Shown in pieces: positions 1 to 10,676 of a DNA stretch of 64,000 nt. Source of the stretch: Tretioscincus oriximinensis (Eukaryota; Chordata; Lepidosauria; Squamata; Gymnophthalmidae). The translations under genes were made by a program, and so were the position numbers. The stretch lies in the NCBI GenBank assembly GCA_022410635.1, contig JAJVDF010000016.1:3050889-3114888 (forward strand). The letters are read 5' to 3'. Within the stretch, counting starts at the first letter, position 1. Each line of letters begins with the position of its first letter. A model generated the notes under the pieces. It was not told the DNA's origin. It did no database searches and was given only the letters and a program-made list of their open reading frames with translations.

Positions 1-2185
1 GCTCTAAATATGGCTTTTTAATTTGAAAATTTTTGTGGGTTACAGTGTAATTCAAGCTTTTCAAGCTTTATTAGTGCATAGCCNTTCACACAGCTTGCAA
101 AGCTCAAATCTCAGAGAGTTTGATATGCCGACCACTGTTAGCACCAAAGATAAACTGGTTGCCCTCAGCTGGGAATCACTTTCTGTGACACAACAAAAGG
201 CCCACAGTCAAGAGTGGAGATGTCAAACTCCAATGTTGGAGACAGCAGTAAGGAAACTGCATTCTGCAGTTCAGCCTCCGGGTAGACAGCAGGTAACAAC
301 AATTTGCAGCTCTCCACACAACGTTGCACGACTTGAAGAAGATGTCATGAGGAGGTTTTGTAAATGCCAGACGTTTTTTTTCACATGTTCTCTGCAATTA
401 AGCCAAAATAGTCAGCTTGGGGGTGACTAATTGCCATGGAAGGAGAAGGAAGCAACAGCACTCGTTTCTGTGAAGCTGTTAATGGAGAACGTATGGAGAG
501 AAAGTCCAAGCTCTCTTGTCCAAATTGGAATGTGATGGAAATCTGTTGGAAGGTGATGACAGAAATGAGGTAAAACAGTTGTTTCCTGATCCCTGTGCCA
601 GATGTGTCACACACTGTGATAAATAAGATCTGCATCTTACACTCCAGAAACAGGGGAATATTATGAGCGTTTATTACAGCAAGGTACCCAAAAAAATAAA
701 TGCATTTGAAATACGCTGTTACTTCTGGCATCAAGCAGTGCGCAATTATTGCCCAATGCCTGGAGCTGCTAATGCTTTTGTTTAGCTTCAAACCAACAAC
801 GCCTATTAAAAGCTTATATCCAATTTATTGTTAAGGTATTTATTAACTGATTATGAAAAGACATTAAAGCATTTGCAATTAAACAATTACATCCGTCCAG
901 TTGACACCCCTCCCTTTCCCCTCTTTCACTAATGAATTGATTTCCATGTTATAAAATGCCTTTGTTGTTAATTGAGAGATGGCTAAGCACTGACATAATA
1001 TTTCACATTTGGCCTACAAATAGGATAAAGCAGAAATATTTGGATTTTCTCCAGGTTTTTGTCCTGTTACAAAAAGAGCTCCCTCTTCCCATTAACTCAC
1101 TACATATACATATTCCCCCAAAGAGATTTTAGATACATAATGGAAAAACAGAAAAGAAACATACCATATACTTGTATTATCGTTCTAACTGGTGTGCAAT
1201 GTAGCGATAAACAGTCTCTTCTGAAGATAAATAGTCAAGGTGAAGTATTAAACCAAAAATATTAAATACACAAAAAAGAATATGGTATGNAAAATTAATA
1301 GATTTGTATGTAATGATAAGTAATCTGTTAGAGAAGAGTAGATAAAGAAGGTAAAAAAAGGTGGAAACTGGTTGCAAATGATTGTATAAATATTTGAACA
1401 GGAAGACGAAAAATAAGGCAGATAGAAGACCAGATAATGTTTTCAAAAAAAGTATTAAGGAATAGCAATAAGAATGAGAAAGGAGTTATAGGCAGATCAT
1501 ATAAAATATTAATAAATAAAAAAAATCAATGATGATTTTTTTTGTTTTCCTAATAAAAAAGCTAATAATGAAAAGCATCAAGAAATGAAATTAAAGAGGA
1601 AGTTAAAATGATATTTGTGGGAAGTTGGTGTCTTACTACTAAACAGTGGTCCAAGGGCAATATAAAAGTAAAGGTGGTATGATAACATTGATGTGATAGT
1701 GCTTTTATAAATATATATATGTCGTGGCCTTTTTAAAAAGTTTTAAAAAATCAAAAAGTGTTTGAAGAGATTTGAAAAGGTATTGGTTGAGAAATATTGA
1801 CAATATTTAGCAATAAATTAAAGACTTAAATAAAAGCTGAAAAAATGATGGCTTTTTAAATACTGAACCTTATTCCAGCATATATCTTGGAATAGAAGTC
1901 TGCTGTCCACATGTTTGTTCAGATGGTAATTTATATAAGCATGGATAAAGCAGGTCCTTGGTTCCAAGATATATCCTGTAGAAAGGACTATAGAATATAA
2001 GAGATGGATAAGAAGAATAAAGAGAATAAATTAATTTTTCCATAGCTGCAGTGTCAATTATCAAATGATCAGATGAAAAATACTATCTACATATGTGTTT
2101 GAAATATTAATATTTGATTAAATTAGTGAAAAAAGATAGAACAGAAACAATGGGGAAAATGTGGCATCCTTCCTTCTGGCAGGTA
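1..2185. other. Unique AT-rich sequence, no gene seen
   Basis: I see no convincing exon: the short open frames lack recognisable domains and codon structure. The stretch around 600-1015 has a complex, non-repetitive look with several homeodomain-like cores (TAATGAATTGATT, GTTAATTGAG) and could be conserved noncoding DNA. Positions 1150-1850 are very A-rich and might be a strongly decayed L1 tail, but no protein motif survives. Confidence 0.5.
1877..1975. repeat. Short inverted repeat (about 20-bp arms)
   Basis: The left arm around ATATATCTTGGAA (from 1879) is the reverse complement of TTCCAAGATATAT near 1956-1968, with about 60-70 bases between. It resembles a decayed miniature inverted-repeat element, but no clear target duplication is visible. 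Confidence 0.4.
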
Positions 2186-3250
2186 TGGTGAAAGAGTTCC
2201 ACATGTTGAGACCAGATGCCACGATGTTTTCATGTTGAGTTTTAAGCTAGCTTTGCATTTCCATCTTTCACATTCATCAAGAAGTTTCTTAATTCTTCAT
2301 CATTTTTTGCCATCAGAGTTGTATCATGTATTTATTTCAGATTATTGATATTTCTTTTAACATTCTTATTCATTCTGCATATCAGTTAAATAAATAGAGT
2401 GATATATATAATCTTGTACTCCTTTTCCAATCTTGAAATGATTATTTCCATGTACAGGTCTGAAAACATCTCTTGCCATGATATGTTGTGATCCACATAG
2501 TCAAAGGCTGCAACCAAAAGCCACAGTCTAGGTTGATCTATTCCAAGATATCAGACCATTCCAGGATATCCAAATAATGATGTTTGGATATAACTAAGGA
2601 GTTTAGCACAACCTATGAAGCAGAATAGAGATTCTGCGGAACTTACATTTTTCTAGAATGCAGTGAATATTCGTAACTTGCTATCTACATGTTATAATTT
2701 TATTTTTATTTTATATTCCTCAATTCTATTTCTAACCTAAGCGTTTTGATATCCATTTTCAAAAGATCTGAAGGCTAAAAATATCAAATGCAGCTGATAA
2801 CCTCATGGACTTTGTCAGTCTTCTTTATAGAGGTTGACAAATTATTGTTGGGTCAGTTGTATGTAATTGTGGGATCTTTTGTTCATATCTGTTGATCCTT
2901 TGATTGACAATGAGTTATTGGTTTCCTTCTGGTTGTTGTTTATTAGGACAGATCTTTATTAATCATGGGATGTTGGTTCTTGTGCCTTTTAGAAATTCAT
3001 CTTCCACATTTTGTAGTTATACACCAAAAGCTGGCTTGTAGGTTTTTAGTATTCTCCTGCTCAATTGCGAAATGAGCAGAATGGTTTGGTAGTCTGAATA
3101 TTTCTTGGCATTGCCTTTCTTTGGGANTGAGATGTAAACTGACTTTTTACAAGACCTGTGGTTTCCTGGTACTTCCTGGGTAACTCAGGATATTTGGTAA
3201 CTCTGATACAGCTAAGAGGGTCTCCCATGCATATCCTAAGACTTGATAGA
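2186..3250 (-). mobile_element. Bov-B (RTE clade) LINE fragment, antisense
   Basis: Read on the minus strand, about 2225-2330 encodes a recognisable Bov-B reverse-transcriptase stretch, DTTLMAKNDEELRNFL, following a damaged YADD box that reads IHD here. Other segments match the Bov-B layout in order: the region around 2485-2515 (antisense of the DYVDHNK-type block) and around 3095-3150, where the nucleotide sequence next to a TTGGGANTGAGATG motif is typical of the Bov-B RT region. Many stops and frameshifts show that it is old and non-functional. Bov-B abundance is the main reason for placing the window in Squamata. Both ends are approximate. Confidence 0.75.
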
Positions 3251-3324
3251 TTGTTATGGGGAAAAGGTGTTCCTTTAGAATGCCTTTAGGTTTGAAATGC
3301 TTTGCTTTGGAGTAGGAAGACAGT

Positions 3325-3444
3325 ACATAAGAACATAAGAAGAGCCATACTGGATCAGGCCACAGCCCATCAAGTCCGGCATTCTGTGTCACACAGAGGC
3401 CCACCAGATGCACCTGGGCAGTCTGAACAGAGGAAAGCAAAATA
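3325..3444 (-). mobile_element. CR1-type LINE 3' end, antisense
   Basis: This begins with the CR1 3'-terminal signature of this genome (ACATAAGAACATAAGAAGAG, antisense of a CTTCTTATGTTC-type end) and runs through the conserved 3' tail. The same sequence recurs at 6643, 47162, 57296 and 62081 (antisense) and at the end of 9462-10676 (sense). It is cut at 3444 by an inverted-repeat element. CR1-like sequence (CTCCGTGCAGAAAT) may resume just after 3650. Confidence 0.85.
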
Positions 3445-3644
3445 GGATTATATCCCGGAATAGGAATTTGCCACCCATGATACATTTCATATATCAGCAG
3501 CAGATTCTAGGGATAGGAACCAAGGCAGCTGGTAACTGGGAATACATTCAGTTAGTTCACATCCAGAGCTTGTATCAGGCATCTCAGTTCCAAGTGAACA
3601 AAGCTAGAATATGGATGGCAAATTCCTATTCTGGGATATAATCC
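3445..3644. mobile_element. 200-bp MITE with 28-bp terminal inverted repeats
   Basis: Positions 3445-3472 and 3617-3644 are inverted copies differing at one base. AAAATA directly repeats on both sides (3439-3444 and 3645-3650), which fits a target-site duplication made on insertion into the CR1 tail. The interior holds no coding sequence. A related end occurs near 61026-61075. There similarity continues past the boundary (AGAATAAGGA), so the true terminus is uncertain by several bases. Confidence 0.65.
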
Positions 3645-3650
3645 AAAATA

Positions 3651-4188
3651 AGGCTCCGTGCAGAAATCATCTTAATTTGTATCCCCATTACAAGTTTAAA
3701 ATAATATTTTTTTNNAAAAAAATTAAAAAACACAATCGCGAGTATGTCTTCACTCACATTTAATCTTTCTTGATGTTTCTTATTTTCCTGTTGCATTTCC
3801 TGGTATTATTGTGACATTGCATGCTCTATAAGTCACTGCTGCACTTATTTTACTACAATTCCCAATATTCTCTGTGAGCCAAGAGCCAATGAACATTTTA
3901 CAGCTAGCCTTGATGTCTCGTGAGATTTACCATGTTCCCATTACTGAATGTCCCCACTAAGCTATCTTTTGCATTTAAAAGAAGTCCGCTGTCGAATCAA
4001 GAAAAATGAGCTACCAGGACCACAGGCCTTTTTAGCAAGGAGTGCTGAACATCTGTGAGACAATGGGGCAAATTCTACATGATGTTGCTGCCTGTTCACT
4101 AAATATCCTGAATGGGGATACTTTCCTCTCTTGTCTTCAATTAACTTTTTTTATGCTGCTTTTTGGAAGGATATCTCTTGTTCTATGG
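3651..4188. other. No gene seen
   Basis: The first 30-40 bases may be leftover CR1 3' sequence. The rest is unique sequence in which I recognise nothing. Confidence 0.4.
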
Positions 4189-4201
4189 TCTTCTTCTTCT
4201 T

Positions 4202-4234
<33 letters not shown>

Positions 4235-4281
4235 GTCGTCGTCGTCGTCGTCGTTGTCGTTGTCGTCATTGTCGTCATCAT
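4189..4281 (+). repeat. Compound triplet microsatellite (TTC, ATC, GTC)
   Basis: A run of TTC passes into about a dozen ATC units and then GTC/GTT units. Apparent proteins here (poly-His, poly-Ser, poly-Ile or poly-Thr depending on frame and strand) are low-complexity translations of this repeat and not genes. Confidence 0.95.
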
Positions 4282-5698
4282 ATACACTTTTTCAGAGAGC
4301 ATTGGTTGGTTGCTATTAAAAGAGATGAGTACATTATTATTACAAATGGCAATCAAAGATTTTTCAGTGGTAATACGAAGAGTTTTCATTCCCTTCTATG
4401 CATTTTTATTATTTCTGGAAGCATTTTAAAGTCTATTTTATAGATAAATGTGGAACACAGTTCTTTAAATAAAAAAATATAACATGTACTATTGGCAAAG
4501 CATTTCTAGGTGCTAAATATTCACCCTACCTTCTTATTGGTTTTATGAAACTCACAGATCTCCAAGCACTCTTTTTCGTTATATATACACAACATGTGTG
4601 ATTTGGAAGGAACAGTCTGTATATGTGTTCAGAAATTACTGGTCTCATTTACATTCTTTCCTTTTTCATTACTGCAGGCTATGGAGTTCGTCCATAAACT
4701 TCTTCCAGATTGTTGGTAAATATGAGTGTGTCTTAAGAGAGTTACAAATAACTCTTTCTCATGACTTTCACTGAATCCTTACTTACATTTGAAAGTTTAA
4801 AAAGAACATTTTTGACTACTGAGTGCTGCTTGAATGACTGAAATTTGGGGCTTTGCTTGAGTAACCCCAGGCCTTTGCAAAATGTTATTTGCTGAAAGGA
4901 ACATCAGGTAAAAGAAGCCAAGAACAATTTAATCAAATGTGTATTACTGGAAATATCCAAGAATAAACCACTGACTCCTCGGCGTCCCTTCAGACCAACA
5001 CCACTTTTGAAAGTTTCAGTCTTTATGTAGTTGACATCTTCTTACATTTCTGACAAAAAAGAAGCTAGAGAAATAAGTGGTTAGCAAAATGAGAATGCCT
5101 CTACATGTGAGACTGATCTAAGAAACACTTCAAGTATTTCACAAGGTTTTTTTGTTTTTAACCTTCCCCTGTAAAAAAAGGGGGGGAATAAAAGACCTGG
5201 CTTTTCTATAAAAGCCCCGTGATTTTCACGTTTTCAAAAGAAATAATCTCATGCCAAATAATGTAGGCAGGCACTTACTTACATTCTGTGTACGTGTGCC
5301 AAGGGTTATAGCCCAGACTTGGTGTGCTNGTAAAATTTGTAGTGTAAATCCAGATAAGGTGCTTAACCACCCCCAAGCTAAGTAATGTAAAGGGATAAAA
5401 CACCCGCTTTAAATAACTTGAACTCAGAATATACATGATGGAGCTGTTCTGTTCCTTAGAAACAAGATAACTCAAGGAAAGAATGGAGCTTGAGATGGTT
5501 CTGAATAAAGTGCAATGTTTTCATGGTGCATTTTTAGTGTTCATCCTCAGCTTTGAGGAAATAAAGTTGGCAAAGTCTAGAATCCCTTGTGTTTTTTGTT
5601 TGTTTTACATTTCCCTCCAGTTTGTATATCCCTCAGAATGTGTATCCAAAGATATCAAATTTTGTATCCACGTATTTGTATCTACAGATATCTAGGTT
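4282..5698. other. No gene seen
   Basis: Unique AT-rich sequence with short homopolymer runs (for example G-rich at 5175-5187). I recognise no repeat family or exon. Confidence 0.4.
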
Positions 5699-5816
5699 TC
5701 TTGCTTTTGAATAGCTGGGTTGGTTAGAGCTGAGGCCAGTAGAGGGCACGTATCCTCTCCATGAGCTTTGAACTCAGGTGTGTCTGCTGGAACACTAAAC
5801 CGCTGTACCACTGGAG
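5699..5816 (-). mobile_element. tRNA-derived SINE, antisense, truncated
   Basis: On the minus strand it starts with a tRNA-like head (CAGTGGTACAGCGGTTTAGT, A-box region) followed by a good B box (GAGTTCAAAGC). It then enters a body (AACCAACCCAGCTATTCAAA) shared with the sense SINEs at 5868-6170 and 55990-56237. The head differs from theirs, so it is a related subfamily. It lies head-to-head with the next SINE. Confidence 0.7.
5736..5749 (+). promoter_or_regulatory. CTCF-like core motif inside a SINE
   Basis: CCAGTAGAGGGCAC agrees with the well-known vertebrate CTCF core (CCASYAGRKGGCRS). It sits within the antisense SINE at 5699-5816. Occupancy cannot be judged from sequence. Confidence 0.5.
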
Positions 5817-5867
5817 ATGCTAATGACACCTGCCATCTGAATGTGCCATCCTGTTTTTATCATTCCA

Positions 5868-6170
5868 TGTGTATCTCAGTCGCTAAGGAATCCGTCTCTC
5901 ATCTGGGAGATGGGGTTTCGAAGCCCTGTGTGGGAGGTGGGGAGGGGTGAGCACTTTCCACTAGCCTGTAGCTCTAGCCAACCCAGCTATTCGAAAGCAG
6001 GAACTGCAAGAAATTGCTACTGACTGCAAGTAGATACATGGGAACCACCAGAGCATGGTGGGGAAGATAGAATGTCAGCCTTNGGGCAAAAATACCCTTG
6101 TAAGCCGCTTTGAGTCCCTTTGAAAGGTGAGAAAAGCGGGGTATAAGAACCAAGTTCTTCTTCTATCAAA
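5868..6170 (+). mobile_element. tRNA-derived SINE, near full length
   Basis: The head contains CGCTAAGGAATCC and a B-box-like GGTTTCGAAGCC (about 5914-5925). A shared body follows, and then the 3' end TGTAAGCCGCTTTGAGTCCC plus a GCGGGGTATAAG tail and TTC repeats. The tail resembles the 3' ends of L2-type LINEs in reptiles, which would explain mobilisation. Further copies are at 7658-7800 and 55990-56237. I cannot give the family an established name. Confidence 0.75.
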
Positions 6171-6642
6171 TCACCACAGCAAACAACGCTGTATTTGTTT
6201 TAATCAGTATTTATTACCGTATTCTCTGTACAATGGATTTTCTGTATCACAAGTTACTGTATCTTTTGTGATCCACTGAAAACGTAATCATTGTACTTTC
6301 AGTCCTATTGTATGAAATCATGCCACCAACCTGGTCAGCTTGAAGGCATTTTCCAGCCTATATAATGTAGCCCAAACCTAAATTCTTCATCTTTTCTTTT
6401 TGAAAAGACCCACTGTGTTTCTTACTACCAATAAGGTGAAAGAAACAGATCTCTTGTCTTAACATGTCTTATTCTNTTTTAATTGTCTTTAGACACACTG
6501 AAAAATGAACTCTGCTTTTGGGCTAAATTTATGCTGGGTGCATAACTAGCTATGCTGATCTATTTGGGCACTGGGGCACTGAACATCCAAGGGGCCCATC
6601 TGTGTCACTGCTGCTTTCAGTTTGCTCCCACCACAAAAAGCA
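6171..6642. other. No gene seen
   Basis: Unique AT-rich sequence between a SINE and a CR1 tail. Nothing recognised. Confidence 0.4.
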
Positions 6643-7020
6643 GAACATAAGAACATAAGAAGAGCCATACTGGATCAGGCCACAGCCCATCAAGTCCAGC
6701 ATTCTGTCTCACACAGAGGCCCACCAGATGCACCTGGGCAGTTTGAACAGAGGAAAGCAAAATATGCTCCTGTTTATGACTCCCTGCAAATGGTATTTCA
6801 GGAGTCCTGCCTGTTGCTCCATCCCGGAGGCAACATCCAGACATCCATCCTAGTACCCATTTATACCCTTGGTGTCCATAAACCTGTCTAGTCCTGTCTT
6901 GAAATTATCCAAGCTGTTAGCTACCACTACCTCTTCAGGAAGTAAATTCCACAGGCCGATGACCCTCTGGGTGAAAAAAATACTTTCCTTTGTCTGTTTT
7001 CACTTTTCTACCCAACAGTT
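6643..7020 (-). mobile_element. CR1-type LINE 3' fragment, antisense
   Basis: It starts with the CR1 3'-terminal signature and extends through the 3' UTR into the end of the ORF2 coding region. The antisense of the RVIGLWN..P-type segment lies near 6940-6985, and the minus strand encodes a homolog of the 3' part of the copy at 9462-10676. It is 5' truncated, which is usual for CR1. Confidence 0.85.
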
Positions 7021-7657
7021 TTAAGGAGATGCCTCTCTAGGCATTTCTTTCTCTGCTCATCATTATGCCCTTACCTTAGTCAGTGGTCTTTTACATGGCA
7101 AAGCTGTAAAGCTCTTCATCTCAGATAAAAACCCTTCTAGTCATTTCTCTCTGCTCCACATTGCAAGAATGATTTGGCTTTGGGCACAGGTCTCTGATGA
7201 CTGAGATGAGGGCTGTAGAACAGAGAAAACTGAATACCCAAAGAGGATTTGGAATGGGGAGGTATTTGTGTAGCAGCAGTTTGCATTCATGGCACACTGT
7301 GACAGGAATGCTTTGGATGGCCAAAGGGTGTATGGCCAGTTGAGGGGATAAATGACCAAGACGGAGGACAAATGGTCAGCAAGAAGTGGATGGCCAACAG
7401 AGGAGGTGGAGGTGCCACAACTCCTTTTGGTTCCACCCTCTTGTGCCAATGCCAGAAACTGTTCGCTGGATTGCTCCTACTATATTTGCACAATGGGCTG
7501 TCTTGCTTGCAGAGTATACTTGGATATAATTTTTGTCCCTGCATGTAGTCCAAGCATGAGTATTATGCAGTCATTGGATAACAATTTACAACTTTGCCCT
7601 CTTTCATATGCATACTGTTTATAATTTACCCACACTGAGACCTGTTGGTATAGTCCA
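7021..7657. other. No gene seen
   Basis: Unique sequence. Overlapping short open frames on both strands between 7120 and 7670 show no domain and no consistent coding pattern. Confidence 0.4.
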
Positions 7658-7800
7658 AGAAATTGCAATTAGCTAGATGGGAACTATCACAGTGAGGTAG
7701 AGAAGATAGAATGTAAGCCTTTGGGCAAAAATAACTTGTAAACCACTTCTGAGTCCCTTTGAGTGAGAAAAGTGGTATATAAAATGCTTATTCTGGTTCT
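7658..7800 (+). mobile_element. tRNA-SINE 3' half
   Basis: It matches the 3' half of the SINE at 5868-6170 (AGAAATTGCAATTAGCTAGA body, then TTGTAAACCACTTCTGAGTC and a GTGGTATATAAAAT tail). The 5' head is missing. Confidence 0.7.
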
Positions 7801-7871
7801 TCGTCGTCGTTGTCTTCGTCGTCGTTGTCTTCTCCTTCTCCTTCTTCTCTTTCTCTTTCTCTCCTTCTCCA
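7797..7871 (+). repeat. Microsatellite (TCG/TTC/CTTCT)
   Basis: A pyrimidine-rich triplet and hexamer array directly follows the SINE tail and probably expanded from it. The charged Lys/Arg-rich minus-strand translation is an artefact of this repeat. Confidence 0.95.
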
Positions 7872-9461
7872 TTAGGGAAGTAGAGAAGTTGGGACTTAGC
7901 AAGTTCCATCCAATCAGTGTTCTGTGATTATCATGAGAGGATAGACTGCTTTCCTCCAATCCCAGGAGCCAGCTAGTTGTGAGGATGGAGACTCCAGAGG
8001 CATGAATCCGGATCGGAAAACTTTGTCTTTTAAGTCTACAGAAAATAGTGATGAAGAAGGCTGTAATGATGGTTTGGTGGGTCAGTTGCCAATATGGGTC
8101 GATGAGAAAGGAATCTCTCTTGTCCATTTACCCCCAAATTGGGTGAAGATCGACACATGAACCTCAAATTTATGAATTTTGGAAGATTAAATGGAAATAA
8201 ACCAGCAAAACCTGCAACCAGAATAAGCATTCCCCTTTGAAACTGCAAGTAAATGGACACTGGAGTCTATGAAGTTTCTCTGCCGCAAGGTGAAATATTC
8301 CCTCAGTTCAGGTCAACGGCCCATAGGCAATCCTTGCAGCAGTTTTGCCAGTAGCAACACATTTTTGCTCCCTAGTGAAACCTTTTCAATTCTCAGGACT
8401 TGATACTTTATAGGTGAGTTAGTGAGTAGCTTCTAGTGTTGCCCTGTTGATTCTTAATTATATATTAATATGTGCTGAGAGAACAAGGCATCCACAGAAT
8501 CAAGCTGGGCCAGTTCTCCATAGGAATAAGCCAGGAGAGGGTCGGTCGTCCATGGAGGTANGTAGATTATGAGGTCCATGAAACCGGCATGGGCTGCTTT
8601 ACCATACCTTAGGCTCACATATGCAGAAAGGGGCACCTCTGGAGTTTGTGCTTGATGTGATTTGATGGGGAGTGATTGGTGTTACATGGGTAAGACTTCA
8701 TTAGCCTTTTCCTGGGAATGACATATGGGTGGGGTGATGTAATGGCTGGCCCCAGATTCTCATTCCTGATTACCTGAGGGGGGATGAGGTCATCCAGAGG
8801 CCAAGATGGATCCCAGGCAAGGGGACATGGATGTGGAAAGGAAAAGCAAATAATTGGTAGGGGTCTGAGCTGTGACTTACAAGGACATATAAGCAGAAGT
8901 TGCCTTCAAGGAATTGTCTCACTGCGGTAAAGTTCTTTCAGGAAAAAAAGCCCAAATCTTCATGTGCATTTTCATGTTTGTTTCTCACCATGGCACCGTG
9001 CGTATATGTTTGCAATCCATTTTTCCTACAACAATGCATCTTTGTTGATCTATTTTCACTAATGTATACATTTTTGTGGTTACTTTCTACTCTTTTCATA
9101 TGCTTTTTTGGTTTGAGAATCATCCCATAAAATTTGAAGAGCAATGTGTACATTTATATATGGGTTCAGGAAGTATAGGGAACTTTGATGTTTTTAAAAT
9201 TTCCATTCTCGGAAATCTTCTGATTTTTAAATACACACGCAGAGGAAAAAAAGCTCAAAAGAAAAAGGGAAGACCGGGAGAAAGTCAAAAAGTCAATTTC
9301 ACTCAAAAAGATTAGAGAAATAGATATTTTCTGCAGAAACTACAGATAAAAGAAAAGTTTATTTCAAAGCATACAAGAGAAGATAGACTCTGTTTCTTCA
9401 TGTTCTGGTCTTTTCATGATGTCACAGAAAGATTTGGCTTTGCATACTGGGAACTGAACAT
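7872..9461. other. No gene seen
   Basis: Mostly unique sequence. The block 8640-8930 is more GC-rich and includes TATAAG near 8889, but I could not support an LTR or promoter there. Confidence 0.4.
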
Positions 9462-10676
9462 TTAGATGACTTACTAACNTGCTAGATTTCTTTGAGAGTG
9501 TTAACAAACATGTAGATAAAGGGGATCCAGTTGATATTTATCTAGATTTTCAGAAGGCTTTTGATAAAGTCCCTCATCAAAGGCTCCTAAAAAAGCTCCG
9601 TACTCATGGTATAAGAGGACAGACTTTGTCCTGGATTGGAAACTGGCTAAAAGATAGAAAACAGAGGGTAGTATTAAATGGACAGTTCTCTGAGTGGAAA
9701 GAGGTAAGAAGTGGGGTACCCCAGGGATCTGTACTGGGACCCTTGCTTTTCAATATATTTATAAATGATCTGGATGCTGAGGTAAATAGTGAAGTAGCCA
9801 AGTTTGCTGACGACACTAAACTGTTCAGGGTAGTGAAAACTGAAAATGATTGTAACCGAGTAGTAAAAGGATCTTGGGGTGTTGGTGGACAATTTGATGA
9901 AGATGTCAACCCAGTGTTCAGCAGCAGAAAAAAAGGCAAATTCCATATTGGAGATAATTAGGAAAGAAATAAAAAACAAGTCAGCATATGTTGCTTTGCC
10001 TCTTTATAAATCTGTGGTGAGGCCACATTTGGAATACTGTGTTCAATTCTCGTCACCACATCTCAAAGAGGGATATTGTGGAACTAGAGAAGGTGCAGAA
10101 AAGGGCAACAAAAATGATCAAGGGTCTGGAGCACCTCCCTTATGAAGTCAGGTTGCAACATCTGGGCCTCTTCAGCCTTGAAAGGCAACGTTTGAGAGGT
10201 GATCTGATTGAAGTGTACAAAATCATGCATGGGATGGACAGGGTGAATAGAGAAAAATGTTTTCTCTACAACACAACATTAAGAACAGGGGGCACTCCTT
10301 AGAAATGATGAGTAGAAAAGTGAGAACAGACAAAGGAAAGTATTTTTTCACCCAGAGGGTCATCGGCCTGTGGAATTTATTTCCTGAGGAAGTAGTAGTA
10401 GCTTACGGCTTGGATAGTTTCAAGACAGGACTAGACAGGTTTATGGACACCAAGGGTATAAATGGGTACTAGGATGGATGTCTGGATGTTGCCTCCGGGA
10501 TGGAGCAACAGACAGGACTCCTGAAATACCATTTGCAGGGAGTCACGAACAGGTGCACATTTTGCTTTTCTCTGTTCAGACTGTCCAGGTGCATCTGGTG
10601 GGCCTCTGTGTGACACAGAATGCTGGACTAGATGGGCTGTGGCCTGATCCAGTATGGCTCTTCTTATGTTCTTAGA
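9462..10676 (+). mobile_element. CR1-type LINE: ORF2 RT C-terminal half and 3' end
   Basis: Sense translation gives classic CR1 reverse-transcriptase blocks: [40 protein letters not shown] and the catalytic-loop motif FADDTKL. The thumb and C-terminal region follows (RPHLEYCVQF, ELEKVQKRATKMIKGLEH, LGLFSLERQRLRGDLIEVYK). Relative to the family layout, roughly 50 residues after the ADD box are missing near 9860-9870, joining NDCNR to a different frame. Further frameshifts follow near 9960 and 10080. The element is 5' truncated at about 9462 within RT and ends with the GTTCTTATGTTC-type terminus at 10674. It encodes no intact enzyme. Confidence 0.92.

Noticed and set aside
4042..4443. Frames with poly-His/Arg or poly-Ser tracts
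   Set aside because: Product of the compound triplet microsatellite.
7673..8127. Lys/Arg-rich minus-strand frames
   Set aside because: Driven by the SINE tail and TCG/TTC microsatellite.
8640..8930. Possible LTR or promoter with TATAAG
   Set aside because: No TG...CA ends, duplication or polyadenylation signal in the right order.
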